Under the pieces are notes generated by a model. That model had not been told where the DNA came from and made no database searches. It saw only the letters and a program-made list of their open reading frames with translations. Of a stretch of 64,000 nucleotides of DNA, positions 36,812-45,331 are shown in pieces. The stretch covers positions 310,001-374,000 of the forward strand of contig NZ_JACNYL010000001.1 in assembly GCF_014692525.1 (NCBI RefSeq), read 5' to 3'. Numbering within the stretch: the stretch's first letter is position 1; each line of letters opens with the position of its first letter. The position numbers were made by a program, and so were the translations under genes. This DNA comes from Sphingobacterium chuzhouense. Lineage in GTDB: Bacteria > Bacteroidota > Bacteroidia > Sphingobacteriales > Sphingobacteriaceae.

Positions 36812-38416
36812 ATGGGCTTGTTATCCATATTGATATTTTTACCGTTGGTTGCAACATTACTGATTTTGGCCTTGCCGTCATCAGCTAAAGCGACCTATAA
36901 ATACGTTGCTTTAGGTTTCACCTTTCTGCAATTCGGTCTTTCTCTTTATCTATACGGAAATTTTGACGCTACATTGGGCGGTATCCAACAGTTAGATGCT
37001 TACCAGTTTGTGGAGCAGTTGGCGTGGATACGAATGGATTTAGGCGCTATCGGAAAACTGGAGATTGATTACTTAATTGGTGTAGACGGAATTTCACTCC
37101 CCCTTATCGTGTTAAGTACACTGGTTATGCTGATGGGTGTTGGTGCTTCGTGGAACATCGATAAAAGCCCCAAAGGGTATTTTGCCTTGCTAATGATACT
37201 GAATACAGCGGTAATGGGTATTTTCTCTGCGTTGGACTTTTTCCTATTCTATGTTTTCTATGAGATCATGTTGCTTCCACTCTATTTCCTTATCGGAATA
37301 TGGGGAGGGGAGCGTCGTGAATATGCTGCGATTAAATTCTTTATTTACACACTATTGGGTTCTGTACTCATGCTTTTGGTTATCGTAGGACTTTATTTCT
37401 CTGTAATCAATCCAGCAACAGGAGCACATACGTTCAATATGTTGCATATGATGAATCCTGCCAACTATGTGGACGGTTCTTTCTTTGCTTATATAGCGAA
37501 TTATCACGAAGTCTTTGGTATACCGGCTCGTCTGATTGGCTTTATTGTCTTGTTTTTCGCATTTGCCATTAAAGTACCGATTGTTCCGCTCCACACTTGG
37601 CTACCCGATGCACACGTAGAAGCCCCTACACCGGTCTCTATCATTCTTGCCGGTATATTGCTGAAAATAGGTGGGTACGGTATCATTCGGGTCTGTTATA
37701 GCATTTTCCCCGATATAGCTGCGGACACCAATTGGTGGCTTGCCTTGATTGGGGTGATATCCATATTATACGGGGCACTCAATGCATTAGCACAGAAGGA
37801 TCTAAAACGCATGATTGCCTATTCTTCGGTATCGCATATGGGGTTCGTATTACTCGGAATTGCATCATTGACAGCCGAAGGGGTATCGGGCGCTATATTC
37901 CAAATGGTTTCCCATGGATTCCTCAGTGCAGCGTTGTTTTTCTTAGTCGGTGTTCTATACGACCGTGTACACGATCGTTATATCTATAACTTCCGTGGTC
38001 TAGCCTCGCTTACGCCAAAGTATACTGCGTATGTAGCTATTGCGTTTTTTGCTTCATTAGGGTTGCCTGGCTTCTCGGCCTTCATCGGAGAGGCTTTCGT
38101 TATCATTGGTGCATTCAATGCCGAAAGCATGGCTACGGGTGTACCCCGTTGGATGGCCATAGGTGGGTCGATCGGGATATTATTAAGTGCAGCGTACTTC
38201 CTATGGACATTGCAACGCATGTTTTTCGGGCAAACGCGATTAAAAGGTGGATTGGCTTGGCAAGAAGCATTGACCGATCTGAATACGCGCGAACAGGTTA
38301 TTTTGTTTCCTGCACTTGCGCTGGCGTTGCTTTTGGGCATTATGCCGTCGCTTATCTTTAGCAACCTCAATGCTTCTGTAATACAACTTATTGATTTAAT
38401 AAAACCCTATTTGTAA
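36812..38416 (+). CDS. nuoM: NADH-quinone oxidoreductase subunit M
   Basis: The 534-residue antiporter-like subunit has FLFYVFYEIMLLPLYFLIGIWGGERREYAAIKFFIYTLLGS, FAIKVPIVPLHTWLPDAHVEAPTPVSIILAGILLKIGGYG and LKRMIAYSSVSHMGFVLLGIASL, all typical of NuoM with its essential Glu and Lys. It follows nuoL by 3 bp. Confidence 0.96.
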   Translation: MGLLSILIFLPLVATLLILALPSSAKATYKYVALGFTFLQFGLSLYLYGNFDATLGGIQQLDAYQFVEQLAWIRMDLGAIGKLEIDYLIGVDGISLPLIVLSTLVMLMGVGASWNIDKSPKGYFALLMILNTAVMGIFSALDFFLFYVFYEIMLLPLYFLIGIWGGERREYAAIKFFIYTLLGSVLMLLVIVGLYFSVINPATGAHTFNMLHMMNPANYVDGSFFAYIANYHEVFGIPARLIGFIVLFFAFAIKVPIVPLHTWLPDAHVEAPTPVSIILAGILLKIGGYGIIRVCYSIFPDIAADTNWWLALIGVISILYGALNALAQKDLKRMIAYSSVSHMGFVLLGIASLTAEGVSGAIFQMVSHGFLSAALFFLVGVLYDRVHDRYIYNFRGLASLTPKYTAYVAIAFFASLGLPGFSAFIGEAFVIIGAFNAESMATGVPRWMAIGGSIGILLSAAYFLWTLQRMFFGQTRLKGGLAWQEALTDLNTREQVILFPALALALLLGIMPSLIFSNLNASVIQLIDLIKPYL

Positions 38417-38430
38417 GCATAATAAACAAC

Positions 38431-39894
38431 GTGAACGTCTCCATTCCCAACATACTCGACCAGATAATCGCCTCTATTCCGCTATTTAAACCGGAGCTAG
38501 CGTTGATTATTGGTTTTATCGTGTGCATTTTTATGGCTCTTTTTATAGAAAGACGTTGGAAAAACAGCACGTTTATCGGCTGTGTGGTTACGTTGGCATT
38601 TTCACTGTACTATCTTATAGACCAACTTTCTACGACAGGAACGGGCTTTTCGGGCATGTGGCTAGTCGATCCACTAAGTACTTATGCCCGTCTTGTGATT
38701 ATTTGCAGTACACTGATTATCGCCATCTTCCTACAACAACGCCACTCCAAGAACAATGGTGATGTGTATAGCATATTGTTAGCCGCTACATTAGGAATGC
38801 ATGTATTAAGCTCTACAAGTAACTGGTTAATGGCTTTCATCGGTATAGAGATGGTCTCCATCGCTTCTTATATTTTGGTGGGTTATTTTTCACAGAATAA
38901 AGTCCAATCAGAAGCTACTATGAAGTATGTTCTTTTTGGATCAGTATGTGCCGCGGTAATGCTATATGGCCTTTCGCTCGTCTATGGATTAACAGGTAAC
39001 CTCGATTTCCAATCGGCCGCACATCTACAAGGACTAATGGATGCGCCCGAGGCTATTGTTACGCTCGCTTTACTTTTTGTATTTACCGGGATCGGATTTA
39101 AGCTTAGCTTTGTACCTTTTCATGTATGGAGTCCCGATGTCTATCAAGGTGCGCCTACTGCTATTACCGCTTTTTTATCTACTATACCTAAAGTGGGTGC
39201 AATTGTCTTATTTGCGCGTCTTTACCAGTCGTGGTCGTCCACTGCATTTTATTTTTCAGAACTAAGCACTTGGTTTATTATTGTGGTAGCCGTCGTCACG
39301 ATGCTTATCGGTAATCTCGCTGCACTTCGACAGCAAGATGTTAAACGGATGATGGCTTATTCTTCCATCGGCCACACCGGCTTGCTCCTTATGGTCGTAT
39401 TTGCCTATCAAGATGCTTTCAGCTATTTATTATTCTATGTTGTAGCATATGTCATCATGAATTTGGCTACCTTCATTTTTATCGATCAAATAGAACAAGA
39501 AACAGGATCCACTTCCCTCCTTTCCTACGCCGGCTTGGGTAAAAAGATGCCGCTATTATTTACAGCATTTACATTGGTTGCTGTCTCACTTATCGGCATA
39601 CCGCCAACGGTAGGGTTTGTAGCGAAGCTGCTGGTGTTTACCTCTACGTTTTCCATCTTTCAGTCATCGGGTGATACGGGCCCGCTCCTGTTGCTAATTG
39701 TCGGTGCACTTACAGCTGTTATCTCGCTTTTTTTCTATTTCAAGATTCCACTATACGCCTTTTTACGCAATAGCGATCAACCTATAACCGATAAAAAACA
39801 AGTCAGCGTTTTGCTTATTATAGCGTATATTCTAACCGTATTGGTTATCCTATTAGGGATATTTCCCAATTGGTTAATGGAGAAGGTGTCTTAA
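38431..39894 (+). CDS. nuoN: NADH-quinone oxidoreductase subunit N
   Basis: The 487-residue antiporter-like subunit closes the operon. Diagnostic segments are FIGIEMVSIASYILVGYF, ATMKYVLFGSVCAAVMLYGLSLVYG, GFKLSFVPFHVWSPDVYQGAPTAITAFLSTIPKVGA and DVKRMMAYSSIGHTG. The start is GTG at 38431, 14 bp after nuoM. The stop is followed at once by the palindromic element at 39898. Confidence 0.95.
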   Translation: MNVSIPNILDQIIASIPLFKPELALIIGFIVCIFMALFIERRWKNSTFIGCVVTLAFSLYYLIDQLSTTGTGFSGMWLVDPLSTYARLVIICSTLIIAIFLQQRHSKNNGDVYSILLAATLGMHVLSSTSNWLMAFIGIEMVSIASYILVGYFSQNKVQSEATMKYVLFGSVCAAVMLYGLSLVYGLTGNLDFQSAAHLQGLMDAPEAIVTLALLFVFTGIGFKLSFVPFHVWSPDVYQGAPTAITAFLSTIPKVGAIVLFARLYQSWSSTAFYFSELSTWFIIVVAVVTMLIGNLAALRQQDVKRMMAYSSIGHTGLLLMVVFAYQDAFSYLLFYVVAYVIMNLATFIFIDQIEQETGSTSLLSYAGLGKKMPLLFTAFTLVAVSLIGIPPTVGFVAKLLVFTSTFSIFQSSGDTGPLLLLIVGALTAVISLFFYFKIPLYAFLRNSDQPITDKKQVSVLLIIAYILTVLVILLGIFPNWLMEKVS

Positions 39895-39897
39895 AAA

Positions 39898-40199
39898 TTT
39901 TTCTTTATACTTTTTTTTCCGCAAAAAAAGTATGCAAAAAAACTCGCCACTTTAAAATTTTGAATGGAGGGGATATTGCATAAATATTATTTCTACATAT
40001 TTCAAAATTTTATATGTGGCATTTAAGGGTTAAAAAGGGAATAATACAATTGCACAATCTCCTCCTTAATATTCAATGTCGCATCCGGAGATTTGAGGTA
40101 TGTAGAAATTCATCCTTAGTACTATCCCTCTTCTCAAATATCCGCAGCGACGAGCTTTTTGCTTCTTTTTCGCGGAGAAAAAGAAGATAAAAAAATCCT
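39898..40199. repeat. About 300-bp imperfect palindrome (foldback or MITE-like element)
   Basis: The left arm, read outward to centre, matches the reverse complement of the right arm over nearly its whole length, with the centre at about 40048. Clear paired blocks are CTTTTTTTTCCGC/GCGGAGAAAAAGAAG near the ends, then GCAAAAA and CTCG(C/T)C at 39934-39948 against the GACGAGCTTTTTGC side (40148-40161), and TTCTACATA against TATGTAGAA (39991-39999, 40099-40107). There is no open reading frame of note. It fills the 318-base gap between nuoN and the glycan cluster. Each end is itself a small hairpin with a T run and could also act as a terminator. Confidence 0.65.
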
Positions 40200-40207
40200 T
40201 ATCTTTG
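40200..40207 (+). promoter_or_regulatory. -7 box of the DUF4254 gene, leaderless-type spacing
   Basis: TATCTTTG sits at the right edge of the palindrome and ends 5 bases before the ATG at 40213. There is no convincing -33 box. Confidence 0.4.
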
Positions 40208-40212
40208 CCGTT

Positions 40213-40818
40213 ATGATCAGTGCAATTGCCAAGACAATATTTCAACGTGCCATTGAAGATTATCATCGTTATGATGAGATAGACCATCCTATGGAGAATC
40301 CATACGACAGCCAATCGTTAGAACATCTATTATATCTGAAATGCTGGATAGACACCGTGCAGTGGCACATGGAAGATGTCGTCCGAAATCCAGATATCGC
40401 TCCAGAAGAGGGGTTGAACTGGAAACGTCGTATTGACAAACAAAATCAAATACGCACCGATACAGTAGAATATATCGATAGTTATTATTTGCAACAGTTC
40501 CATCATGTTCAGGTGAAAGATCATGCACGAGTCAATACCGAAAGTCCTGCCTGGGCTATCGACAGGCTATCCATTTTGGCACTGAAGATATACCACATGG
40601 AGCTGGAAACCAAACGCACCGATGTGGATCAAGCACATATTGCTTCTTGTCGGTCAAAATTAGATGTGTTATTAGCGCAACGAAAAGATTTGTCACAAAG
40701 CATTGATGAACTGCTTGTCGATATTGCATCTGGAGAGAAATACATGAAAGTCTACAAGCAGATGAAAATGTATAATGACCCTTCACTGAATCCTGTGCTA
40801 TACAGAAAAATACAATAA
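40213..40818 (+). CDS. DUF4254 family protein
   Basis: The 201-residue soluble helical protein matches DUF4254: SLEHLLYLKCWIDTVQWHMEDVVRNPDIAPEEGLNWKRRIDKQNQIRTDTVEYID (about 40-95) followed by NTESPAWAIDRLSILALKIYHM. The family is usually next to heptosyltransferase-like GT9 genes, as here, with a 5-bp gap to the GT9 gene. Its biochemical role is unknown; I infer a part in surface glycan assembly from this linkage. The ATG at 40213 is chosen over a TTG inside the palindrome. Confidence 0.85.
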   Translation: MISAIAKTIFQRAIEDYHRYDEIDHPMENPYDSQSLEHLLYLKCWIDTVQWHMEDVVRNPDIAPEEGLNWKRRIDKQNQIRTDTVEYIDSYYLQQFHHVQVKDHARVNTESPAWAIDRLSILALKIYHMELETKRTDVDQAHIASCRSKLDVLLAQRKDLSQSIDELLVDIASGEKYMKVYKQMKMYNDPSLNPVLYRKIQ

Positions 40819-40823
40819 GGAAG

Positions 40824-41855
40824 ATGAAAAAAGCCCGCGTATTGGTTATACGCTTCTCGGCAATGGGGGATGTGGCAATGGTGGCATCTGTATTACGAGA
40901 GCTCAGCGCTCAGCATAAGCAGATAGAACTCGTCATGGTAAGTCGACCACAGTTCGCGGCTTTTTTTGACGGAATTCCCAACCTCACCTTCCATCCTATC
41001 TTTCCCGACGAGCAACACAAAGGCCCTAAAGGGTTATGGCGGCTTTTCAATGAGCTTAAAAAATATGATATTGATTACGTGGCCGACTTGCACAACAATA
41101 TTCGTTCACGGATTCTGACATTATTTTTTAAAACTGCTGGCTATCGTTTGGCTATCCTTGATAAAGCACGCCATCGAAAAAAGGAACTGACGAGAAAAAG
41201 GCATAAGATTTTCAAACCACTACGTCCTACTGTTGAGCGTTATGCCGATGTCTTCAGAACGCTTGGCTTTTCACTAAAGCTAAAACATCAATTACAAAAA
41301 GAGGAGCGCCCTATACCGGACGCATATCGAGCGATATTATCATCAAAAACTATTAAAATCGGTATCGCTCCTTTTGCCCAGCACCCCTACAAAGTCTGGA
41401 AATTGAGCCATTGGGATACCATTTTCAAGATGTTTCCTGCATCTAGATATACGTTTTTCGTCTTTGGCGGCGGAAAACAGGAACTCGAGCAGGCGATAAC
41501 ATGGAACAAACAGCATCCCCATGTTCATAATACGATTGGCCAATTGGGTGTAAAGGGAGAACTTGACCTTATTAACCGTTTGGACTTCATGATCAGCATG
41601 GATTCCTCCGGTATGCACATGGCATCGTTAGTGGGTATCCGCTGTTTATCTATTTGGGGAGCAACACATCCTTATGCCGGCTTCTTAGGTTATGGACAAT
41701 CTATGGAAGATTGTATTCAAATAGAACATCCTAATCGCCCTAGCTCCATCTATGGAAATAAATCGTGTATTTGTAACGGCATAGAAGCTATTGATCTAGT
41801 CACGCCGGAGATGGTCGGGGAGAAAATTGATGAGGTGTCCAGTGCGCTCATTTAG
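40824..41855 (+). CDS. GT9 glycosyltransferase (heptosyltransferase-like)
   Basis: The 343-residue GT-B enzyme starts with RVLVIRFSAMGDVAMVASVLRELSAQH and has the C-terminal donor site ISMDSSGMHMASLVGIRCLSIWGATHPYAGFLGYGQ, both typical of GT9 LPS heptosyltransferases. It would add a core sugar of lipopolysaccharide at the cytoplasmic face. The donor is probably ADP-heptose but is not proven. Its stop overlaps that of the convergent GT2 gene by 4 bp. Confidence 0.9.
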   Translation: MKKARVLVIRFSAMGDVAMVASVLRELSAQHKQIELVMVSRPQFAAFFDGIPNLTFHPIFPDEQHKGPKGLWRLFNELKKYDIDYVADLHNNIRSRILTLFFKTAGYRLAILDKARHRKKELTRKRHKIFKPLRPTVERYADVFRTLGFSLKLKHQLQKEERPIPDAYRAILSSKTIKIGIAPFAQHPYKVWKLSHWDTIFKMFPASRYTFFVFGGGKQELEQAITWNKQHPHVHNTIGQLGVKGELDLINRLDFMISMDSSGMHMASLVGIRCLSIWGATHPYAGFLGYGQSMEDCIQIEHPNRPSSIYGNKSCICNGIEAIDLVTPEMVGEKIDEVSSALI

Positions 41856-42637
41856 ACTTCAGCACAACCATTTTTGCATCGAGTTATGCCACTCTCTCTG
41901 ATTTTCCATAAAACATCATTATGGCTTTCTTCTTTATCACGGCTCGCCAATTCATGGTATAAATGATATTGTATACAACGGAATTTCACGGCTTTCTTGA
42001 TTATTCCGTGATTGACAAGGCGTGTTGCGAGTTCTTCGTCCTCATGCCCCCACCCTCTCAAGTCGTTGTTATATCCGTTAACATCTTTAAAATCAGCCTT
42101 CCAAAATGCCATATTACAGCCTCTGACGCTTTGCCCGGATTTCCTTTTTTTTGTTACCAGCCAAGAAAGATAAGGTATACGGATAGCGTTAAAACGATTG
42201 ACAACACCCGTTGAAAAGAAACGGATATCAGTTTCTTTAGCTTTCAAGACTGCCTCTACCTGTTCTTTCGCAATATGTGACCGTGTCCCTCTTACAAAGT
42301 ATCCGCTTTCTGCCACATATAAATGATCTGCAATAAAGTGTCTATCCAGAATGACGTCCCCATCAATCTGTACAATGTATTCTTCTTTTGCCTTTAATAT
42401 CGCCTTGTTCATAATAATTGACTTACGAAACCCTATATCTTCCTGCCATACATGTACTATTTCAACGGGGGATGTGAGCTGATATGAGGCAATAATTTTT
42501 GTTGTCCTATCATCTGAACCATCATCTGCAATAACGATATCCTTTGGCAAGATAGATTGTTCCATTACACTTTTTAAGCATACATCTAGCGCCTCTGGCC
42601 AATTATAGGTGGAAATTACAAGACTACAATTCTTCAT
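41852..42637 (-). CDS. GT2 glycosyltransferase, STYNWPEAL group, member 1
   Basis: The 261-residue GT-A enzyme has SLVISTYNWPEALDVCL at the N-terminus, IVIADDGSDD, the DxD metal site in VQIDGDVIL (about residue 96), and a C-terminal galactosyltransferase-like segment WKADFKDVNGYNNDLRGWGHEDEELATRLVNHG. It is one of four closely related GT2 genes here and the only one on the minus strand. No membrane span is seen. The sugar is unknown. Confidence 0.9.
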   Translation of the reverse strand: MKNCSLVISTYNWPEALDVCLKSVMEQSILPKDIVIADDGSDDRTTKIIASYQLTSPVEIVHVWQEDIGFRKSIIMNKAILKAKEEYIVQIDGDVILDRHFIADHLYVAESGYFVRGTRSHIAKEQVEAVLKAKETDIRFFSTGVVNRFNAIRIPYLSWLVTKKRKSGQSVRGCNMAFWKADFKDVNGYNNDLRGWGHEDEELATRLVNHGIIKKAVKFRCIQYHLYHELASRDKEESHNDVLWKIRESGITRCKNGCAEV

Positions 42638-42644
42638 TTAGTTC

Positions 42645-42652
42645 CAAAAGTA
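42645..42652 (-). promoter_or_regulatory. -7 box before the minus-strand GT2 gene
   Basis: On the minus strand TACTTTTG fits TAnnTTTG and ends 7 bases before the start at 42637. Confidence 0.35.
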
Positions 42653-42798
42653 CCTACTATTGTGTAATTTTGCACATTCTTGTTACAATTTTGTCAAGAA
42701 TATTTTAACATAAAAAGACAAGCAATGAGACCAAGCCTGTCCCGACACTGGCAGGATAAACACCATACATATAATAAATATAGACAACACGATCCTGC

Positions 42799-43617
42799 AT
42801 GAAAACAGACTGTTCGCTTATCATATCCACGTACAACTGGCCAGAAGCATTAGAACTGACACTTCTCAGCGTTCTTAATCAAACAATTTTACCCGAAGAA
42901 GTCATCATTGCAGACGACGGTTCTACGTCTGCTACCAAAGATTTGATCATGCGCATGCAAAACCTGTTTACCGTACCGTTAATCCATATTTGGCACGAAG
43001 ACAAAGGGTTTAGGCTTGCCGCTATCCGTAACAAGGCCTTTGCCAAAGCATCGACACCTTATATCGTACAAATTGATGGTGATATTATTCTACATGCAAA
43101 GTTTATTGAGGATCACCTTCATATCGCCCAACCTGGTTTTCTTCTTCAAGGCTCACGTGTCATGTTAGGAAAAATGTATAGCAAAAGCCTTTTTGAGAAG
43201 AAAAGCACTTATATAAATATCTGGTCACCGGACATTAAACGAAGAGAAAATGGTTTTCGGATACCTCTTTTGTCACGTTATTTATTGAAGAAATATAAAA
43301 ACAAGTATCCAATATATTACGCCCGAGGTGCCAACATGTCTTTTTGGAAACAAGATTTAATTGAAGTAAACGGCTATAATGAAAACTTTGAGGGGTGGGG
43401 CCACGAAGATAGCGACCTCACATTACGTCTAATGAATAAAGGCGTTAAAAAGATGATCATTAAATTTGCTGCTATTGCCTATCACCTCTTTCATCCCGAA
43501 AAAAAGGAAAAATCGCATGAAGAAAGAAACAAGTCGATTCTGGCAGCTTCCGTAAAAGAAAAAACGATTTGGAACAATTTTGGCTTAGAGAAGTATCTGG
43601 AAAATGGGAAATCGTAA
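42799..43617 (+). CDS. GT2 glycosyltransferase, STYNWPEAL group, member 2
   Basis: The 272-residue product has SLIISTYNWPEALELTL, IADDGS, the metal motif VQIDGDIIL, and the C-terminal WKQDLIEVNGYNENFEGWGHEDSDLTLRLMNKG. It is closest to members 3 and 4. The order suggests tandem duplication followed by divergence, with each copy probably adding a different or successive sugar to one glycan. The next gene starts one base after its stop. Confidence 0.9.
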   Translation: MKTDCSLIISTYNWPEALELTLLSVLNQTILPEEVIIADDGSTSATKDLIMRMQNLFTVPLIHIWHEDKGFRLAAIRNKAFAKASTPYIVQIDGDIILHAKFIEDHLHIAQPGFLLQGSRVMLGKMYSKSLFEKKSTYINIWSPDIKRRENGFRIPLLSRYLLKKYKNKYPIYYARGANMSFWKQDLIEVNGYNENFEGWGHEDSDLTLRLMNKGVKKMIIKFAAIAYHLFHPEKKEKSHEERNKSILAASVKEKTIWNNFGLEKYLENGKS

Positions 43618-43618
43618 T

Positions 43619-44422
43619 ATGGACACGCTGGAGGTAAGCATCATTGTTTCTACTTACAATTGGCCACAAGCTTTAGAAAAATGTCTGCTGAGCATCTTTC
43701 AGCAGTCGCAGTTGCCCAAAGAAATTGTTATAGCGGACGATGGATCAAAACCGCACACGAAAGAAATGGTTTCCTCACTACAACGTTTGTCTTCTGTCCC
43801 TATTGTTCATATATGGCATGCTGATGAAGGATTTAGACTCAGCGCGATACGCAATAAAGCTATTGCAGCCGCAAAAGGTAACTATATCATTCAGATTGAT
43901 GGGGATATCATACTTCACAAAGATTTCATTGCAGACCACTTAGCTTTGGCGCAACCCAAAACTTTTCTGTGTGGCAGCAGGGTACTATTACCTCAAAAAT
44001 ATAGTGCTAATATTCTGAAAGCACCGGAACTTCCTCGTATAAAAAAATCAGCACTCCCATTAGCGTCTATACTCAATAGTTATCGTTTTATACCGTTATC
44101 TCATTTTTTAGCTGATCGATACAAAAAGAATAAGCCACTATCACTTCGGGGCTGCAATATGTCGTTTTGGAAACAGGATCTCGTAGAAGTAAACGGGTAT
44201 AACGAAAGCATACAAGGCTGGGGGAGCGAGGATGCAGAGCTCACTATCAGACTATTAAACGCCGGAAAGAAAAAGCGTTTTATAAAATTCGGAGCGGTGG
44301 CTTACCATATCTATCATGAAGAAAACTCGCGATCGAACCTGAGAAAGAATGAAGAAATATTGTCTCAAGCTATCAGCAAAAAACTGACGTGGATAGAAGA
44401 TGGAATTTATACTGCAATATAA
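43619..44422 (+). CDS. GT2 glycosyltransferase, STYNWPEAL group, member 3
   Basis: From the ATG at 43619 the 267-residue product begins MDTLEVSIIVSTYNWPQALEKCL, aligned with the starts of its paralogues. The ATG at 43604 overlaps the preceding gene and would add five residues. It has IVIADDGSKP, IQIDGDIIL and WKQDLVEVNGYNESIQGWGSEDAELTIRLLNAG. The family Glu in GWGxED is kept. Confidence 0.9.
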   Translation: MDTLEVSIIVSTYNWPQALEKCLLSIFQQSQLPKEIVIADDGSKPHTKEMVSSLQRLSSVPIVHIWHADEGFRLSAIRNKAIAAAKGNYIIQIDGDIILHKDFIADHLALAQPKTFLCGSRVLLPQKYSANILKAPELPRIKKSALPLASILNSYRFIPLSHFLADRYKKNKPLSLRGCNMSFWKQDLVEVNGYNESIQGWGSEDAELTIRLLNAGKKKRFIKFGAVAYHIYHEENSRSNLRKNEEILSQAISKKLTWIEDGIYTAI

Positions 44423-44512
44423 ATTAATTACGTAAATATTAGAATCTGTTGTACACAATCGCACTTCTTATTACGTTATATACAAAAAAGCATTAGAATC
44501 GAATAGATAAAT

Positions 44513-45319
44513 ATGAACAAATACCCAAAAGTTACGTTATTGATTTCCACCTATAATTGGCCGGAAGCATTAGCATTGGTTTTGAAAAGCATATTGAAAC
44601 AAACGGTTATACCGGAGGAGATTATTATCGCAGATGATGGTTCCTCCGAACAGACAAAAATTCTGATCGAGAATTTTAACAAAGAACATCGCCTAAGTAT
44701 AAAGCATGTTTGGCATGAGGATCGTGGTTTTCGCAAAAGTATTATTGTAAATAAAGCTATACAAACCAGCTCCAATCCTTATATTATTCAGATTGACGGC
44801 GATATTGTCCTCCACAAAAGATTTATTGAAGACCATAAAAAAGCAGCTAAACCAGGTTATTTTATTGCAGGAAGCCGGGCGGCTATAGGCGAAAAAAGAT
44901 CCAACGAAATCCTTAAATCCGGCTTTCTTTTATCGTTGAATCCGTTTTCGTCGGGAATGGACACAAGATTCAATGCTATCCGTTTTCCTTTTTTATCGTT
45001 TCTATTCTCTTCGAAAAGTAATTCTTCCTGGAATGTAAAAGGTTGTAACTTTGCATTCTGGAAACAAGATTATATTGATGTCAACGGGTATTATAATGGT
45101 TTTAAAGGTTGGGGATGGGAAGATTACGAACTTGCCCAACGATTGGTAAATAAGGGTATAAAAAAGCGAAAATTGAAATGGGCTGCTGTCTGCTATCATA
45201 TATTTCATCCGCTTTCTGCGCGAACAAATACCAAACCAAACGAATTTATTTATAGAGAAACAATAGCACATAAAATGAGACATCGTTCTCCGGGCTTTCA
45301 CGAAGTTGTAGGCATATAG
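44513..45319 (+). CDS. GT2 glycosyltransferase, STYNWPEAL group, member 4
   Basis: The 268-residue product has TLLISTYNWPEALALVL, IIADDGSSEQ, IQIDGDIVL and WKQDYIDVNGYYNGFKGWGWEDYELAQRLVNKG. In RKSIIVNKA it resembles member 1 more than members 2 and 3 (RLAAIRNKA and RLSAIRNKA), so the array probably arose in two steps. It lies 90 bp after member 3 and 12 bp before the GT4 gene. Confidence 0.9.
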   Translation: MNKYPKVTLLISTYNWPEALALVLKSILKQTVIPEEIIIADDGSSEQTKILIENFNKEHRLSIKHVWHEDRGFRKSIIVNKAIQTSSNPYIIQIDGDIVLHKRFIEDHKKAAKPGYFIAGSRAAIGEKRSNEILKSGFLLSLNPFSSGMDTRFNAIRFPFLSFLFSSKSNSSWNVKGCNFAFWKQDYIDVNGYYNGFKGWGWEDYELAQRLVNKGIKKRKLKWAAVCYHIFHPLSARTNTKPNEFIYRETIAHKMRHRSPGFHEVVGI

Positions 45320-45331
45320 CCATTCCCTTAA

